Source: Comamonas sp. BIGb0152
GTDB taxonomy: Bacteria; Pseudomonadota; Gammaproteobacteria; Burkholderiales; Burkholderiaceae_C
Direction of reading: 5' to 3'
Length of the DNA: 64,000 bases
NCBI RefSeq assembly: GCF_024809975.1
Contig: NZ_JANUDY010000003.1
Coordinates: 248,001 to 312,000 of the forward strand
Position numbers and translations under genes: made by a program. The notes under the pieces are model-generated. The model was not told the origin of the DNA, made no database searches, and worked only from the letters and a program-made list of their open reading frames with translations. Each line of letters starts with the position of its first letter. The first letter of the stretch is position 1. Below are positions 36,683 to 45,591 of the stretch, in pieces.

Positions 36683-37753
36683 CTATACCGCAGTGACAGT
36701 CGCCGCCGGCGGCTGCACGATGGCATCGAGCGGCCAGCGGGGTTTGACATCAAAGGCATAGACCTTCTCGGCCTGTTGCTGCCCGGCCTCGATGCGCATG
36801 GCAGCGGCCATCGCAATCATCGCGCCGTTGTCGGTGCACAGGTGCAGCTCGGGGTAGTGCACGCGGATGCCGCGCTTGTGGCAGGCCTCATTGAGCTGCT
36901 CGCGCAGCAGCCGGTTGGCACCCACGCCGCCGGCGACCACCACGCGCTTCATGCCGGTTTCCTTCAAGGCGCTCAGGGTTTTTTTCACCAGCACATCCAC
37001 GATCGCCGCCTGGGTGGACGCTGCCAAATCGGCCTTGCGCGCTTCCAGCGCATCGCCCAGCTTTTTGGCTTGGGTCAGCACCGCCGTCTTCAGCCCGGCA
37101 AAGGAGAAATCCAGATCGCCGCTGTGCAGCAAGGGGCGCGGCAGCTTGAAGGCCTCTGGGTCACCATCCTGCGCCAAGCGGGCCAGCTCCGGCCCACCGG
37201 GATAGGGCAGGCCCATCAGCTTGGCCGATTTGTCAAAGGCTTCACCCGCCGCGTCATCGATGGTTTCGCCCAAAATCTGGTAGCGGCCGACGCCATCCAC
37301 CCGCATCAGCTGCGTGTGGCCGCCAGATACCAAGAGCGCGACAAACGGAAACTGCGGTGGGTCTTCGCTCAGGAAGGGCGACAGCAGGTGGCCTTCCAAG
37401 TGGTGCACGCCCAGCACGGGCTTGTCCAGTGCGGCACCCATCGCACAGGCCACACCCGCGCCCACCAGCAGCGCACCGGCCAGTCCCGGCCCGCGGGTAA
37501 AGGCAATGGCATCGATCTGCGCGAGCGTGCAGCCCGCGTCATCCAGCACTTTTTGGGTCAGTGGCAGCACGCGGCGGATATGGTCGCGGCTGGCCAGCTC
37601 GGGCACTACACCGCCATAGGCGCGGTGCATCTCGATCTGGCTGTAGAGCGCATGGCTCAGCAGCTCGGGCACGGTGCCTGGGCCACGGGTGCGCACCAGG
37701 GCCACGCCAGTTTCATCACAAGAGGATTCGATCCCCAATATCAACTCACTCAT
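36683..37753 (-). CDS. tsaD: tRNA N6-adenosine threonylcarbamoyltransferase
   Basis: This 356-residue protein has the ASKHA fold. The N-terminal [14 protein letters not shown] and the metal site [10 protein letters not shown] (about 115-124) are diagnostic of TsaD/Kae1, and the ATP-site loops VSGGHTQL and GGVGANR are present. With TsaB and TsaE it transfers the threonylcarbamoyl group to A37 of ANN-decoding tRNAs. It is convergent with the small heat-shock gene. Confidence 0.97.
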   Translation of the reverse strand: MSELILGIESSCDETGVALVRTRGPGTVPELLSHALYSQIEMHRAYGGVVPELASRDHIRRVLPLTQKVLDDAGCTLAQIDAIAFTRGPGLAGALLVGAGVACAMGAALDKPVLGVHHLEGHLLSPFLSEDPPQFPFVALLVSGGHTQLMRVDGVGRYQILGETIDDAAGEAFDKSAKLMGLPYPGGPELARLAQDGDPEAFKLPRPLLHSGDLDFSFAGLKTAVLTQAKKLGDALEARKADLAASTQAAIVDVLVKKTLSALKETGMKRVVVAGGVGANRLLREQLNEACHKRGIRVHYPELHLCTDNGAMIAMAAAMRIEAGQQQAEKVYAFDVKPRWPLDAIVQPPAATVTAV

Positions 37754-37847
37754 AGGGCGAAAGTGTAGGCGCTCTGGGCCGCTTTCGCCCTATGGGGCGG
37801 GGCTACCCTGGCGGGCTGCCAGGGTTTGCCAGCCCAGCCCAGGGCGA

Positions 37848-38576
37848 TTAGCGCTTGCCGCCCAGCAGCGAGCCGCCGATTTTCATCAGGTCGCTGACAT
37901 CGAGTTTGCCATCGCCATTCTGGTCCAGCAGCGAGCCCAGCAGGCCGCCGCCCAAGCCGCCTTGCTGCTGCACTTGGGCTTTTTCCTCGCCCAGCGCATT
38001 GCCCAGCTGCGAGGAATTGAGGCCACCCGACATCACGCGCTGCGCCAGGAAGGACATCACCAGCGGGGCCAGCATCTTGAGCAAGTTGCCGGCATTGGAG
38101 CCCAAGCCCGTGGCCTGGCCGAGGTTGGCCGTGGCCTGGTCCTGCTGGCCACCAAAGATATGGCCCAGAATGCTGGCGCCGTCCAGCGCAGCAGGCGCGG
38201 ATGCGGGTCCACCCGCTGCAGCACCACCACCCAAAGCACCACCCAGCACGCTACCGAGCATGCCGCCCAGGCCACCAGCCTGTGCACCGCCACCACCGCC
38301 ACCCAATAGCGAGCCCAGCAGCCCGCCCAGGTCAGGCCCGGCACCAGCGCCAGCGCCCGCACCGGCGTGGTCGCGCTGCAGGGCTTCAAACAAAGCGCTG
38401 GCACCGCCTGCGCTTTGTGCGTTGTTGCCCAACGCGCCCAGCATCATCGGCACCGCTGCCTGCACGGCCTGCTGGGTCTGGGCCTCGCTCTGGCCCAGGT
38501 TTTGGGCCATCTGCTGGATAGGAGCACCTTGGAGTTGCGCGAGGAGCTCGTCAACCATGGAGGGAGATGCGGACAT
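37848..38576 (-). CDS. DUF937 protein with Gly-rich middle and EF-hand-like C-terminus
   Basis: This 242-residue protein has an N-terminal DUF937 domain (about 1-75, AQNLGQSEAQTQQAVQAAVP), a long Gly/Ala-rich low-complexity segment from about 75 to 135, and a second helical portion. Near the end it has a calcium-binding-like loop DQNGDGKLDVSD. It resembles YidB-like or dockerin-repeat-bearing DUF937 proteins of unknown role. The start at 38576 has AAGGAA upstream and avoids the non-conserved extension to 38639. No signal peptide is visible. Confidence 0.82.
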   Translation of the reverse strand: MSASPSMVDELLAQLQGAPIQQMAQNLGQSEAQTQQAVQAAVPMMLGALGNNAQSAGGASALFEALQRDHAGAGAGAGAGPDLGGLLGSLLGGGGGGAQAGGLGGMLGSVLGGALGGGAAAGGPASAPAALDGASILGHIFGGQQDQATANLGQATGLGSNAGNLLKMLAPLVMSFLAQRVMSGGLNSSQLGNALGEEKAQVQQQGGLGGGLLGSLLDQNGDGKLDVSDLMKIGGSLLGGKR

Positions 38577-38793
38577 GTTGTTTCCTTTCAAAAGCCCAGG
38601 CGGGCGTGGCACAGAATGCAGATAGTAGACCTTCAGCATGGCAGCGCAATACAGAGGGGCGCAAATCTTCGTTAACCGCTAAAAATAGCCTGCTGAGGGT
38701 TGCACATACCCGAGATGCCATATGGGCTGATTTTTCTTATTACTTCCGTATCTATAAAACCTAAAATAATAGGCAAACGCATTTTTTACCACC

Positions 38794-39765
38794 ATGGCCA
38801 TACAGCACTACATCAAGGAAATCGGGCGCGGCGCACGCGGCGCCAAGGCCCTCAGCCGCATCGAGGCCAGTGATGTGATGGCGCAGATACTCGATGGCCA
38901 GGTCAGCGATTATGAAATCGGCGCCTTTTGCATTGCCATGCGCATCAAAGGAGAGACCGCCGAAGAGATGTGCGGCCTGTGGGATGCCGTGCATGCGCGC
39001 ATCGCCCGCTTCCACAGCGCAGCAGCCCTGCCTACCGTGGTGGTGCCCAGCTACAACGGCGCGCGCCGCCTGCCCACCTTGACGCCGCTGCTGGCCCTGC
39101 TGCTGGCGCGCGAAGGTCTGCCCGTGCTGGTGCATGGCATGCAGACCGAGACGAGCCGGGTATCGGCCTTTGCGGTGTTTGAACGCCTGGGTATCACCCC
39201 CCGCCTGCAAGCCGGCGCGATTGCGGCAGCTGAAGTGGCCTTGGTGCATACCGCCACCTTGCTGCCTGCGCTGGCCAAGCTGCTGGCCGTGCGCCAGATC
39301 ATCGGCCTGCGCAACCCGGGCCACAGCATTGCCAAGCTGCTGCAGCCGGTGCAAGGCCCAGCCATCTTGCTGGGCAGCTACACCCACCCCGAATACCTGC
39401 CGATGCTGCAAGCCACGCTGGCGCAATTGCAAACCCATGCCCTGCTCTCGCGCGGGCTCGAAGGCGAGGTCTGCGCCGACCCCCGCCGCACGCCCCAGTA
39501 CGACGGCTTTTTCGCAGGCCAGCAGCTGCTGCTGCAAGCGCGCAGCAGTGGCACCGATAGCCAGGTGCCAGGGCTGCCCAGCGAGCGCGACGCGGACACC
39601 ACAGCGCGCTACACCGAGGCCGTGCTGGCCGGCCAATTGCCTGTGCCGAGCGCTTTGGCCCAGCAGGTGGCGCATGTGCTGGCCATTGCCCACAAAACCC
39701 TGCCAGCGCCTGCGCTTTCCGTTGCACAATCAGCGCCACCTTTCCAAGCCGCCCACCATGACTGA
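38794..39765 (+). CDS. ybiB: DNA-binding protein YbiB (TrpD2 family)
   Basis: This 323-residue protein has the anthranilate phosphoribosyltransferase fold, but its glycine-rich phosphoribosyl-pyrophosphate loop has diverged, as in YbiB. E. coli YbiB binds nucleic acids non-specifically and is part of the SOS-inducible dinG-ybiB operon. Here it is not next to dinG, and no CTGT-N8-ACAG box lies in the 150 bp upstream. Its last 8 nt overlap the cobA start, so the two genes are translationally coupled. Confidence 0.88.
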   Translation: MAIQHYIKEIGRGARGAKALSRIEASDVMAQILDGQVSDYEIGAFCIAMRIKGETAEEMCGLWDAVHARIARFHSAAALPTVVVPSYNGARRLPTLTPLLALLLAREGLPVLVHGMQTETSRVSAFAVFERLGITPRLQAGAIAAAEVALVHTATLLPALAKLLAVRQIIGLRNPGHSIAKLLQPVQGPAILLGSYTHPEYLPMLQATLAQLQTHALLSRGLEGEVCADPRRTPQYDGFFAGQQLLLQARSSGTDSQVPGLPSERDADTTARYTEAVLAGQLPVPSALAQQVAHVLAIAHKTLPAPALSVAQSAPPFQAAHHD

Positions 39766-40654
39766 CAGCCGCCTGCCCTCCTTTCCTGTGCCCCCCCCGA
39801 TGGAGCACCCATCGCCAGGCCAGGGCCAGTGCACCCTGGTCGGAGCCGGCCCGGGCGACCCGGATTTGCTGACCCTTGCCGCTGTCAAGGCTTTGCAGCG
39901 CGCCAGCGTGCTGCTGGTGGATGACCTAGTCAACGAAGCCGTGCTGCAATGGGCGCCTGACAGCGCGCGCATTGTGCATGTGGGCAAGCGCGGCGGCTGC
40001 CAGAGCACGCCCCAGGCCTTTATCCAGCGCCTGATGCTGCAGGAAGTGCAGGCAGGCGAGAACGTGGTGCGGCTCAAAGGGGGCGATCCATTCATCTTTG
40101 GCCGAGGCGGCGAAGAGGTGGAGTTTCTGCGCAGCCATGGCATCGAGCCGCGCATCATCAATGGCGTGACTGCCGGGCTTGCAGCCCTCACCGGCTTGGG
40201 AGCCCCGCTCACCCACCGCGACCATGCCCGGGGTGTCGTCTTTATCACCGGCCATGCCAAACCCGGCGGCCAGGGCCCCGACTGGGCCCAGCTCGCCAGC
40301 ACGGCCCACCATGCGCGCCTGACCCTGGTGATCTACATGGGGGTCGCCAGTGCAGAGGCCATCAGCCAGGGTTTGCGCAATGGCTTGCCGGCGGACACGC
40401 CAGTGGCCATCGTGCAGCATGCCAGCCTGCCCCAGCAGCGCCACGCCATCACTGACCTGGCCCAGTTGCCAGCCACCATGGCCCGCGAGCAGCTGGGCAG
40501 CCCGAGCATCATCGTGGTGGGCGACGTGGTGCATTGCGTGGCCTTGGCCGCGCAAGCCAGCTGTGCCTCGGGGTCCACAGACCAACGAGATTTCTCCGAG
40601 ATTTGCGGATACGATAGCCATTCATCCGTGGAAAACCGGGCCTCCATAGCGTAA
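39758..40654 (+). CDS. cobA: Uroporphyrinogen-III C-methyltransferase
   Basis: This 298-residue SAM-dependent enzyme has VGAGPGDPDLLTL (about 23-35), the active-site region RLKGGDPFIFGRGGEE near 103-118, and NGVTAGLAA. It makes precorrin-2 from uroporphyrinogen III, the branch point to sirohaem and cobalamin. It lacks the CysG oxidase/chelatase domain, so another gene must finish sirohaem. The start at 39758 overlaps the ybiB stop. The last roughly 25 residues (after ALAAQASCASG) look unconserved. Confidence 0.93.
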   Translation: MTDSRLPSFPVPPPMEHPSPGQGQCTLVGAGPGDPDLLTLAAVKALQRASVLLVDDLVNEAVLQWAPDSARIVHVGKRGGCQSTPQAFIQRLMLQEVQAGENVVRLKGGDPFIFGRGGEEVEFLRSHGIEPRIINGVTAGLAALTGLGAPLTHRDHARGVVFITGHAKPGGQGPDWAQLASTAHHARLTLVIYMGVASAEAISQGLRNGLPADTPVAIVQHASLPQQRHAITDLAQLPATMAREQLGSPSIIVVGDVVHCVALAAQASCASGSTDQRDFSEICGYDSHSSVENRASIA

Positions 40655-40725
40655 AGCGATTAATCTTTACATATGCAAAGTTTGTGTCTCCACGTTCAAA
40701 CGATACAACGAGGAGCACTGACAAT

Positions 40726-41910
40726 ATGCAAAAACAACGCACCTGGCGCCTGTGTGCCGCCGCACTGGCGATCACCGCGCTGACCGCCTGCAAAACAGAA
40801 CTCGGTCCGGGCGACGGTGGCGGCGGCACCGATCCCAACAAGCCCTACCCCACCCTCGACGGCAAGCCACCACAAAGCTTTTCCCTCAGCAGCATCGACA
40901 ACAAACCCGCCAATACGGCAGAGAGTTTCGATGCGGCCGTCGCACAGGACGCCAACTTCATCGCCGTCGATCTGGTCATGAGCAAGGACGGCGAGCTGGT
41001 CGCACTGGCATCGCCGGACATCACCGGCATCACCGACGTCGCCACCCGCAGCATCTACGCCAACCGCAAGACCCTGCGCCTGATTGACGGGCAGACGCAC
41101 GAGGGCTGGTTTGCGAACGACTTCACCCTGGCCGAGCTGCAAAGCCTGCGCGCCAAACTGCCCGGCTCCAACACGCCACCGGTCGGCGCCAACAATGGCC
41201 GCATTCTGTCGCTCAATGATGTGATCGCCTACATCAAGCGCCAGCGCAAGACGGTCGGCCTCTATTTGCAGACGCTGAACCCCACCTACCACAGCCAGCA
41301 AGGTCTGGCGATGGAAGACAAGCTGATTGCCGCGCTTACCACGGCGGGCTACACCCAGGAAAGCGCCCCCGTGTTGGTGCGCTCCTTTGAGGTCGCCCAC
41401 CTCAAAGCCTTGCGTGCCAAAACCCAGGTCCGGTTGGTGCAGATGATCAACGGCAATCCCGCGCTGGGCCCCGCCGGACAGATTCTCCTTACTGCCCCCT
41501 ATGGCCAGCCCTATGACTTCACCGTCGCCGGCGTGTCCACCACCTATGCCCAGATGGTGACCGCCGACGGCCTGACCCAGATCAAGACCTATGCCAATGG
41601 CATCTCGCCCTGGAAGCCCTATGTCATCTCCGCCCGCTACCTGGACAAGAATGGCGATGGCCAGCCCGATGACCTGAACAACGATGGCAAGTGGGACTAC
41701 CGCGACCGCGAAATGATGCCGCCCACCAACCTGGTCACCCTTGCCCATGCGGCCAAGCTCTTTGTCCACCCCTGGACCTTCAGCAACGATGTCAGTACCC
41801 TGGCCAGCGACTTCAAGGGCCGCGTCGCAGCCGAGTACAAGCTGTTCTATGAGGTCGGTGTGGATGGCGTGTTCAGCGACAGCCCCAGCGACGCCAACAG
41901 GGCGCGCTGA
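40726..41910 (+). CDS. GlpQ-like lipoprotein with degenerate active site (probable pseudoenzyme)
   Basis: This 394-residue protein has a lipoprotein signal peptide with lipobox LTAC (Cys22) and a Gly-rich linker. The domain that follows is similar to periplasmic glycerophosphodiester phosphodiesterase (VDLVMSKDGELVAL, DFTLAELQSL). The catalytic and metal residues of GlpQ are mostly lost. The HRG motif reads SID, the Glu of the ExD pair is Ala, the metal His after VMTKD is Ala, and the Glu of the YPEIK strand is Gln. Near residues 308-330 there is a calcium-binding-like repeat (DKNGDGQPDDLNNDGKWD). It probably binds rather than cleaves a ligand. The gene is intact and followed by a terminator. 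Confidence 0.85.
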   Translation: MQKQRTWRLCAAALAITALTACKTELGPGDGGGGTDPNKPYPTLDGKPPQSFSLSSIDNKPANTAESFDAAVAQDANFIAVDLVMSKDGELVALASPDITGITDVATRSIYANRKTLRLIDGQTHEGWFANDFTLAELQSLRAKLPGSNTPPVGANNGRILSLNDVIAYIKRQRKTVGLYLQTLNPTYHSQQGLAMEDKLIAALTTAGYTQESAPVLVRSFEVAHLKALRAKTQVRLVQMINGNPALGPAGQILLTAPYGQPYDFTVAGVSTTYAQMVTADGLTQIKTYANGISPWKPYVISARYLDKNGDGQPDDLNNDGKWDYRDREMMPPTNLVTLAHAAKLFVHPWTFSNDVSTLASDFKGRVAAEYKLFYEVGVDGVFSDSPSDANRAR

Positions 41911-41980
41911 GCACGGACGCGATAGCCCTGGCGGCGGCAGCAGAGCAATGAGCGCTTGCAGTCAGCCCTGAACGCTCCCG

Positions 41981-42017
41981 CAAAAAAGGCAAGGTCTCTG
42001 CACCTTGCCTTTCTTTT
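41981..42017. terminator. Bidirectional terminator between the GlpQ-like gene and the thioesterase
   Basis: AAAGGCAAGGT (41985-41995) pairs with ACCTTGCCTTT (42002-42012) around a 6-nt loop, with A and T runs on the two sides. Confidence 0.85.
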
Positions 42018-42058
42018 GCCTGCCTGCTACAGCCCTATCCAGGCGGATAAAAGCAGAG

Positions 42059-42544
42059 TCAAGCCGGCTGGCGAGTCGTCTGCGCAAAACGGCGCGCCAG
42101 TTCCTTGCGCAATTCCTTGCGTGTCAGCGCCGCTTCCCAGCGGCGCTTTTCATCCTCCGTCTCGGGCACCAATGGCGGCACAGGCACCGGCTTGCGCTGG
42201 TCATCCACGGCCACCATCGTGAAAAAGCAGCTGTTGACATGGCGCACGCTGCGCTCGCGGATGTTCTCGGCCACCACCTTGATGCCAATTTCCATCGACG
42301 AGGTACCTGTGTAGTTGACGCTGGCGTAGAACGACACCAGCTCCCCCACATGGATGGGCTCCAGAAACATGACCTGGTCAACGCTCAAGGTGACCACATA
42401 ACGCCCGGCATAACGGCTTGCGCAGGAGTAGGCCACATTGTCGAGTTCGCGCAGAATGGCGCCGCCATGCACATTGCCAGAAAAATTTGCCATGTCCGGA
42501 GACATCAGCACCGTCATCGTGAGTTGGTGGTGAGGTAAACGCAT
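42059..42544 (-). CDS. Acyl-CoA thioesterase (hotdog fold, YciA/ACOT type)
   Basis: This 161-residue protein has the active-site motif NFSGNVHGGAILRELD near residues 17-32 (Asn and acidic residue of the HotDog ACOT family) and the strands typical of YciA. It hydrolyses acyl-CoA esters. The start at 42544 (MRLPHHQL) matches the family N-terminus; the same frame is open much further upstream but overlaps the FHA gene. The C-terminal 30 residues are Arg/Lys-rich. Confidence 0.9.
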   Translation of the reverse strand: MRLPHHQLTMTVLMSPDMANFSGNVHGGAILRELDNVAYSCASRYAGRYVVTLSVDQVMFLEPIHVGELVSFYASVNYTGTSSMEIGIKVVAENIRERSVRHVNSCFFTMVAVDDQRKPVPVPPLVPETEDEKRRWEAALTRKELRKELARRFAQTTRQPA

Positions 42545-42704
42545 GGGCCCGATTGTAGGCATCGCTTCGCGCAGGCGACGGCGCTGCAGGCAAGCCCCTG
42601 AAGCCGCTCGGAAATGCGGCAGTCCGCCCCTCGAAGCGGTGATCGTGCTCCGGAGCGAGCGCCCCATCGCTGCCAAAAGCCCCGCCCGCGTTCGCCAACC
42701 CTGG

Positions 42705-43028
42705 TCAGCCCGCATAGACATTGCGCGGATGCTCCGAGCCAAGTTTGACGAACACCTTGAAACCGCCCAGGGACACATAGTCACCGGTATAGAGCACCTT
42801 GCGCCGCACCCGCATGCCGTTGACAAAGATGCCGTTCTTGCTGCGGTGGTCCTCAATGGACAGCACCCCGGCACGGTAGTAGAACGCGCCATGGTCACGG
42901 CTGACAGCGGGGTCATCCAGGCAGATCGCATTGTCCGCGCCCCGCCCGATCGTGGTAAATCCCTGCTCCAGAATGCGGGAATGAAGCACCACCCCTGGCT
43001 TGATGAAAATAAGGACTTCCGGCAGCAT
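42705..43028 (-). CDS. FHA-domain protein
   Basis: This 107-residue protein is essentially a single forkhead-associated domain. The phosphothreonine-binding residues lie in TIGRGADN, VSRDHG and SKNGIFVNG. FHA domains recognise phosphothreonine peptides; no kinase or secretion system gene is nearby. The start at 43028 has an excellent AGGAGGT at 6-nt spacing, so the longer frame to 43067 is rejected. Its upstream region holds an AT-rich inverted repeat. Confidence 0.88.
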   Translation of the reverse strand: MLPEVLIFIKPGVVLHSRILEQGFTTIGRGADNAICLDDPAVSRDHGAFYYRAGVLSIEDHRSKNGIFVNGMRVRRKVLYTGDYVSLGGFKVFVKLGSEHPRNVYAG

Positions 43029-43094
43029 TTTCCACCTCCTTCGCCCGACCAGACCCCTGGCCTGCACTGCAATCCCGACATGCAGCTAGAACAA

Positions 43095-43128
43095 ATTATC
43101 AATCGATTAATAAGATTAGATTGATAAT
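43095..43128. repeat. AT-rich inverted repeat upstream of the FHA gene
   Basis: ATTATCAATC (43095-43104) and GATTGATAAT (43119-43128) are perfect 10-bp arms separated by 14 bp. A third GATTGAT follows at 43142-43148. The rest of the 394-bp gap (43029-43422) shows no convincing gene; it holds this dyad and the terminator at 43334-43358. Confidence 0.7.
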
Positions 43129-43333
43129 AAATTACAACTCCGATTGATAGACAAAGGCGCTAGGGGATATACGGGGTTGTTGGTTTTTTCTATCGAGAGG
43201 GAAATCCTCCAACGGCCTGCTTCAAGGGGTAGCTCGCACCCAGGCGCACAGATACATTGCATGACACAAAGCAGTGTTGGCGGGGCGGGGATCGTGGCCT
43301 ATAAATTAGGCCCACGCGAATGCATGCGCCCAT

Positions 43334-43358
43334 GAAAAAGGCCCGCCGAAGCGAGCCT
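43334..43358 (-). terminator. Terminator of the 43423 gene
   Basis: On the minus strand AGGCTCGC and GCGGGCCT pair (one G-T) around a TTCG tetraloop, followed by a short T run. Confidence 0.7.
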
Positions 43359-43422
43359 GAAAACACAAACCAGCCGACGCGTAGTGCGGCCAGGTAGACG
43401 CCTGTTGCTCAAGCGTCAAGCA

Positions 43423-43908
43423 TCACTCCATGGCAATTTCAAGTTTTGCTGTTGCGCGATCAACTGCACGCTTCGCATCGCCAATCTTTTGCAGGTAGAC
43501 GCGTTCAATGTCGCCGATCTGAGGTAGCGCCGCGTCAAACGCAGCCGCCCATTCCACTCGCCAATCAATCAACTCGTCTGGAGGTTTTTTCTTGCCGAAC
43601 TCTTTACGCACCTCATCGAAAGCAGATTTGACGACCTCTTTCCCCTTGTTAACGCATTCTTGAGTTTGCACGCCTGGCGGCGTGCCGTTGCGCATCTCTT
43701 GGAAGTCCGCGCGACCGCCATACATGCACGCCTGAAGATTTGTACTCAACAAGTTGTTGTGGTACTTCACAACGCCAAAGTCGGGCTTGGCCTGCGGCTC
43801 CTCAGCCACTGGCTGGGATTTCTGGCTTTTCTTTGGCTGCGCCTGAGAGGCTGACAGTGAAAAGACTGCCACCAGAGCGACGGCAGCGATGATGCTAGGT
43901 TTATTCAT
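43423..43908 (-). CDS. Secreted hypothetical protein
   Basis: This 161-residue protein has a signal peptide (MNKPSIIAAVALVAVFSLSA, cleavage near SQA/QPK), a Lys/Gln/Pro-rich linker, then a helical domain with two cysteines (QACMYGG and QECVNKG). I do not recognise a family. The start at 43908 has GGAGGGG upstream. Its base composition is less GC-biased than the core genes, and it borders the accessory segment that ends at tRNA-His. Confidence 0.72.
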   Translation of the reverse strand: MNKPSIIAAVALVAVFSLSASQAQPKKSQKSQPVAEEPQAKPDFGVVKYHNNLLSTNLQACMYGGRADFQEMRNGTPPGVQTQECVNKGKEVVKSAFDEVRKEFGKKKPPDELIDWRVEWAAAFDAALPQIGDIERVYLQKIGDAKRAVDRATAKLEIAME

Positions 43909-43938
43909 GACCCCTCCTGTTACGAGGGGCCATGTTAG

Positions 43939-44121
43939 CAAAGCTTAGCGAGGCGTGCGGTAGCGGTGATGCACCTGGTCCAGTCAGCCCCTATGCATGG
44001 GCTCGACCCTTATGCCTACCTCAAGGACCTACTGATTCGGCGGCCCATGCACCGGACCAACCAGATCAAGGAATTGCTGCCCCATCGCTGGCACAGCGGC
44101 GCTGCGATACTTGGTGGATGA
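43939..44121 (+). pseudogene. IS66-type transposase C-terminal remnant
   Basis: Read in the frame ending at TGA 44119-44121, this gives about 60 residues that match the C-terminal end of IS66 transposases: a RRAVAVMHLVQSA segment, then LDPYAYLKDLL and IKELLPHRW. An in-frame TAG lies just upstream at 43936. No other part of an IS66 element (orf1, orf2, catalytic core, terminal repeats) was seen, so it is a fragment. Confidence 0.75.
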
Positions 44122-44699
44122 GCACCAAGCACCAACCTCCCCTAGCCAAGCGCGTGTACCAGCTACGCGTTGAGCTTCAGCATATCGCCCCTCCTGTGTG
44201 GCGGCGTATCCTCGTACCTGGCAGCATCAAACTGGCGAAGCTCAACCGCATCGTGCAGGCTGCCATGGGCTGGACCAACAGCCATCTACATGACTGGAAC
44301 ATAGAGCAGCGACGCTACGGAATCCCTGACAAGGAATGGGGTGGCGGCGACGGCATGCTTGATGAAAGAAAGTTCAGCATTGGCGCCGTCCTCGGTGAAC
44401 AGGTTCAGACCTTCGGCTACCACTACGACTTCGGTGATGGGTGGGAACACATCATCACCGTCGAGGAGTGCCTGCCTGCGCAGGAGGGCCGTAACGACTG
44501 GCCGATGTGCCTGGCCGGCGAAAATGCTTGCCCGCCGGAAGATGTGGGCGGTCCGCCCGGCTACCTGGACTTCCTGGAAGCTATGCACAACCCCACCCAT
44601 GAACAGCACGCCGACTATTGGTGCTGGTGGGGCGGGCCCTTCGATGCCAAGGCCTTCAGCATTAACATCGCCAACCTCGCCATGCGTAAGCTACGCTAA
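44118..44699 (+). CDS. Plasmid pRiA4b ORF-3-like protein
   Basis: This 193-residue protein matches the pRiA4b ORF-3 family: YQLRVELQHIAPPVWRRI at the N-terminus, LHDWNI, then FGYHYDFGDGWEHIITVE and CPPEDVGGPPGYLDFLEAM. The family is common on plasmids and mobile elements and has no established function. The ATG overlaps the stop of the IS66 remnant (ATGA), and the longer frame back to 43932 is not family-like. Its position beside transposase and integrase debris fits horizontal origin. Confidence 0.85.
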   Translation: MSTKHQPPLAKRVYQLRVELQHIAPPVWRRILVPGSIKLAKLNRIVQAAMGWTNSHLHDWNIEQRRYGIPDKEWGGGDGMLDERKFSIGAVLGEQVQTFGYHYDFGDGWEHIITVEECLPAQEGRNDWPMCLAGENACPPEDVGGPPGYLDFLEAMHNPTHEQHADYWCWWGGPFDAKAFSINIANLAMRKLR

Positions 44700-45021
44700 C
44701 CCTCGCGCTCACATCAGCATGGGGCGGCAGGACGCTTACTTTCCTTGGCGTCCCTGCCACAGTACGGTGGCCGATTCATCAGCGGGACGCCCTGCTCCAG
44801 CTCCTTGTTCTGGGCATGACAAAGCCCGCCAGGCTTGCACCGGGCGGACTCGAAAAAACCACGGTGGGGTGGCTTGTTTGGTCCTTTGTTCATCTCGCGA
44901 CATGGACAGTCTTGCCAATCAGCTTACTTGTTAGGCCAAAGCCAAACCAGCGCAGACGCTTCGAATCAAGTAAATTCTCGCAACTACAATGCTGCGCTCA
45001 GCACACTATAAAAATCACCTC
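44700..45021. other. Intergenic stretch without a recognisable gene
   Basis: This 322-bp gap holds the promoter region of the zinc-ribbon gene. I see no conserved coding frame, tRNA or strong hairpin in it. Confidence 0.5.
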
Positions 45022-45366
45022 ATGTCTTCTAGCTTGCCTCTGTGCCCAATGTGCAAATCCGATCTCACTTATGCAGATGGCTCGGTCTATATCTGTCCAG
45101 AATGCGCGCACGAGTGGTCTTCAGAATCTGCGCAGGATTTGGATGAGTCTGTCGCTCTCGTCAAAGATGCTGTTGGGAACGTGCTGCAAGACGGTGACAC
45201 CGTGACCGTTGTCAAAGATCTGAAAATCAAAGGTTCCTCCCAGGTTGTGAAGGTTGGCACCAAAGTTCGCAACATCAAGATTACTGGCGGAGACCATGAC
45301 ATCGATTGCCGGATAGACGGTATTGGAAGCATGCAGCTCAAATCCGCTTTTGTGAAAAAGGCCTGA
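45022..45366 (+). CDS. yjdM: Zinc-ribbon protein YjdM (PhnA family)
   Basis: This 114-residue protein has an N-terminal zinc ribbon with CPMC (about 9-12) and CPEC (about 26-29), followed by the PhnA C-terminal barrel ([25 protein letters not shown], and a final KSAFVKKA). Despite the name phnA, the family is not phosphonoacetate hydrolase and its role is uncertain. The start at 45022 matches family length; ATG 44989 gives a non-conserved extension. Confidence 0.9.
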   Translation: MSSSLPLCPMCKSDLTYADGSVYICPECAHEWSSESAQDLDESVALVKDAVGNVLQDGDTVTVVKDLKIKGSSQVVKVGTKVRNIKITGGDHDIDCRIDGIGSMQLKSAFVKKA

Positions 45367-45424
45367 GCCTCAGCCAAACAATCTCTCATCCAGATTTGCT
45401 CATTTCGGCTTTGATTTCCCAGGC

Positions 45425-45591
45425 CTAGGGACCCTCTGCAAAACTCCCTGCCGTGGTCTGAACGCGGGCTCGGGCGATCCGCTGCGTTGTCTTCCTTGTC
45501 AATAGCTACAGCTCGACTGCAAAAGACGCCTTACGTCTCATCCCGATCCGCGTCCATCCCGCTTGGCGAGGGTTATGCAGAGGATCCCTAG
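45425..45591. mobile_element. MITE-like element, copy 1 (167 bp)
   Basis: The ends are inverted repeats: CTAGGGACCCTCTGCA at the left and, read from the right, CTAGGGATCCTCTGCA, one mismatch in 16 bp. The similarity continues loosely for about 24 bp. A second element of exactly the same length and roughly 80% identity lies at 48882-49048. There is no coding frame. The palindromic CTAG at both ends could be a duplicated target site, as in IS5-type insertions, in which case the mobile unit is 4 bp shorter. Confidence 0.75.

Noticed and set aside
38640-38793. LexA box before ybiB, as expected from the E. coli dinG-ybiB operon
   Set aside because: No CTGT-N8-ACAG site is present in this gap.
43144-43335. 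63-codon open frame upstream of the 43423 gene
   Set aside because: No Shine-Dalgarno and no familiar composition; it overlaps the dyad region and the start of a terminator.
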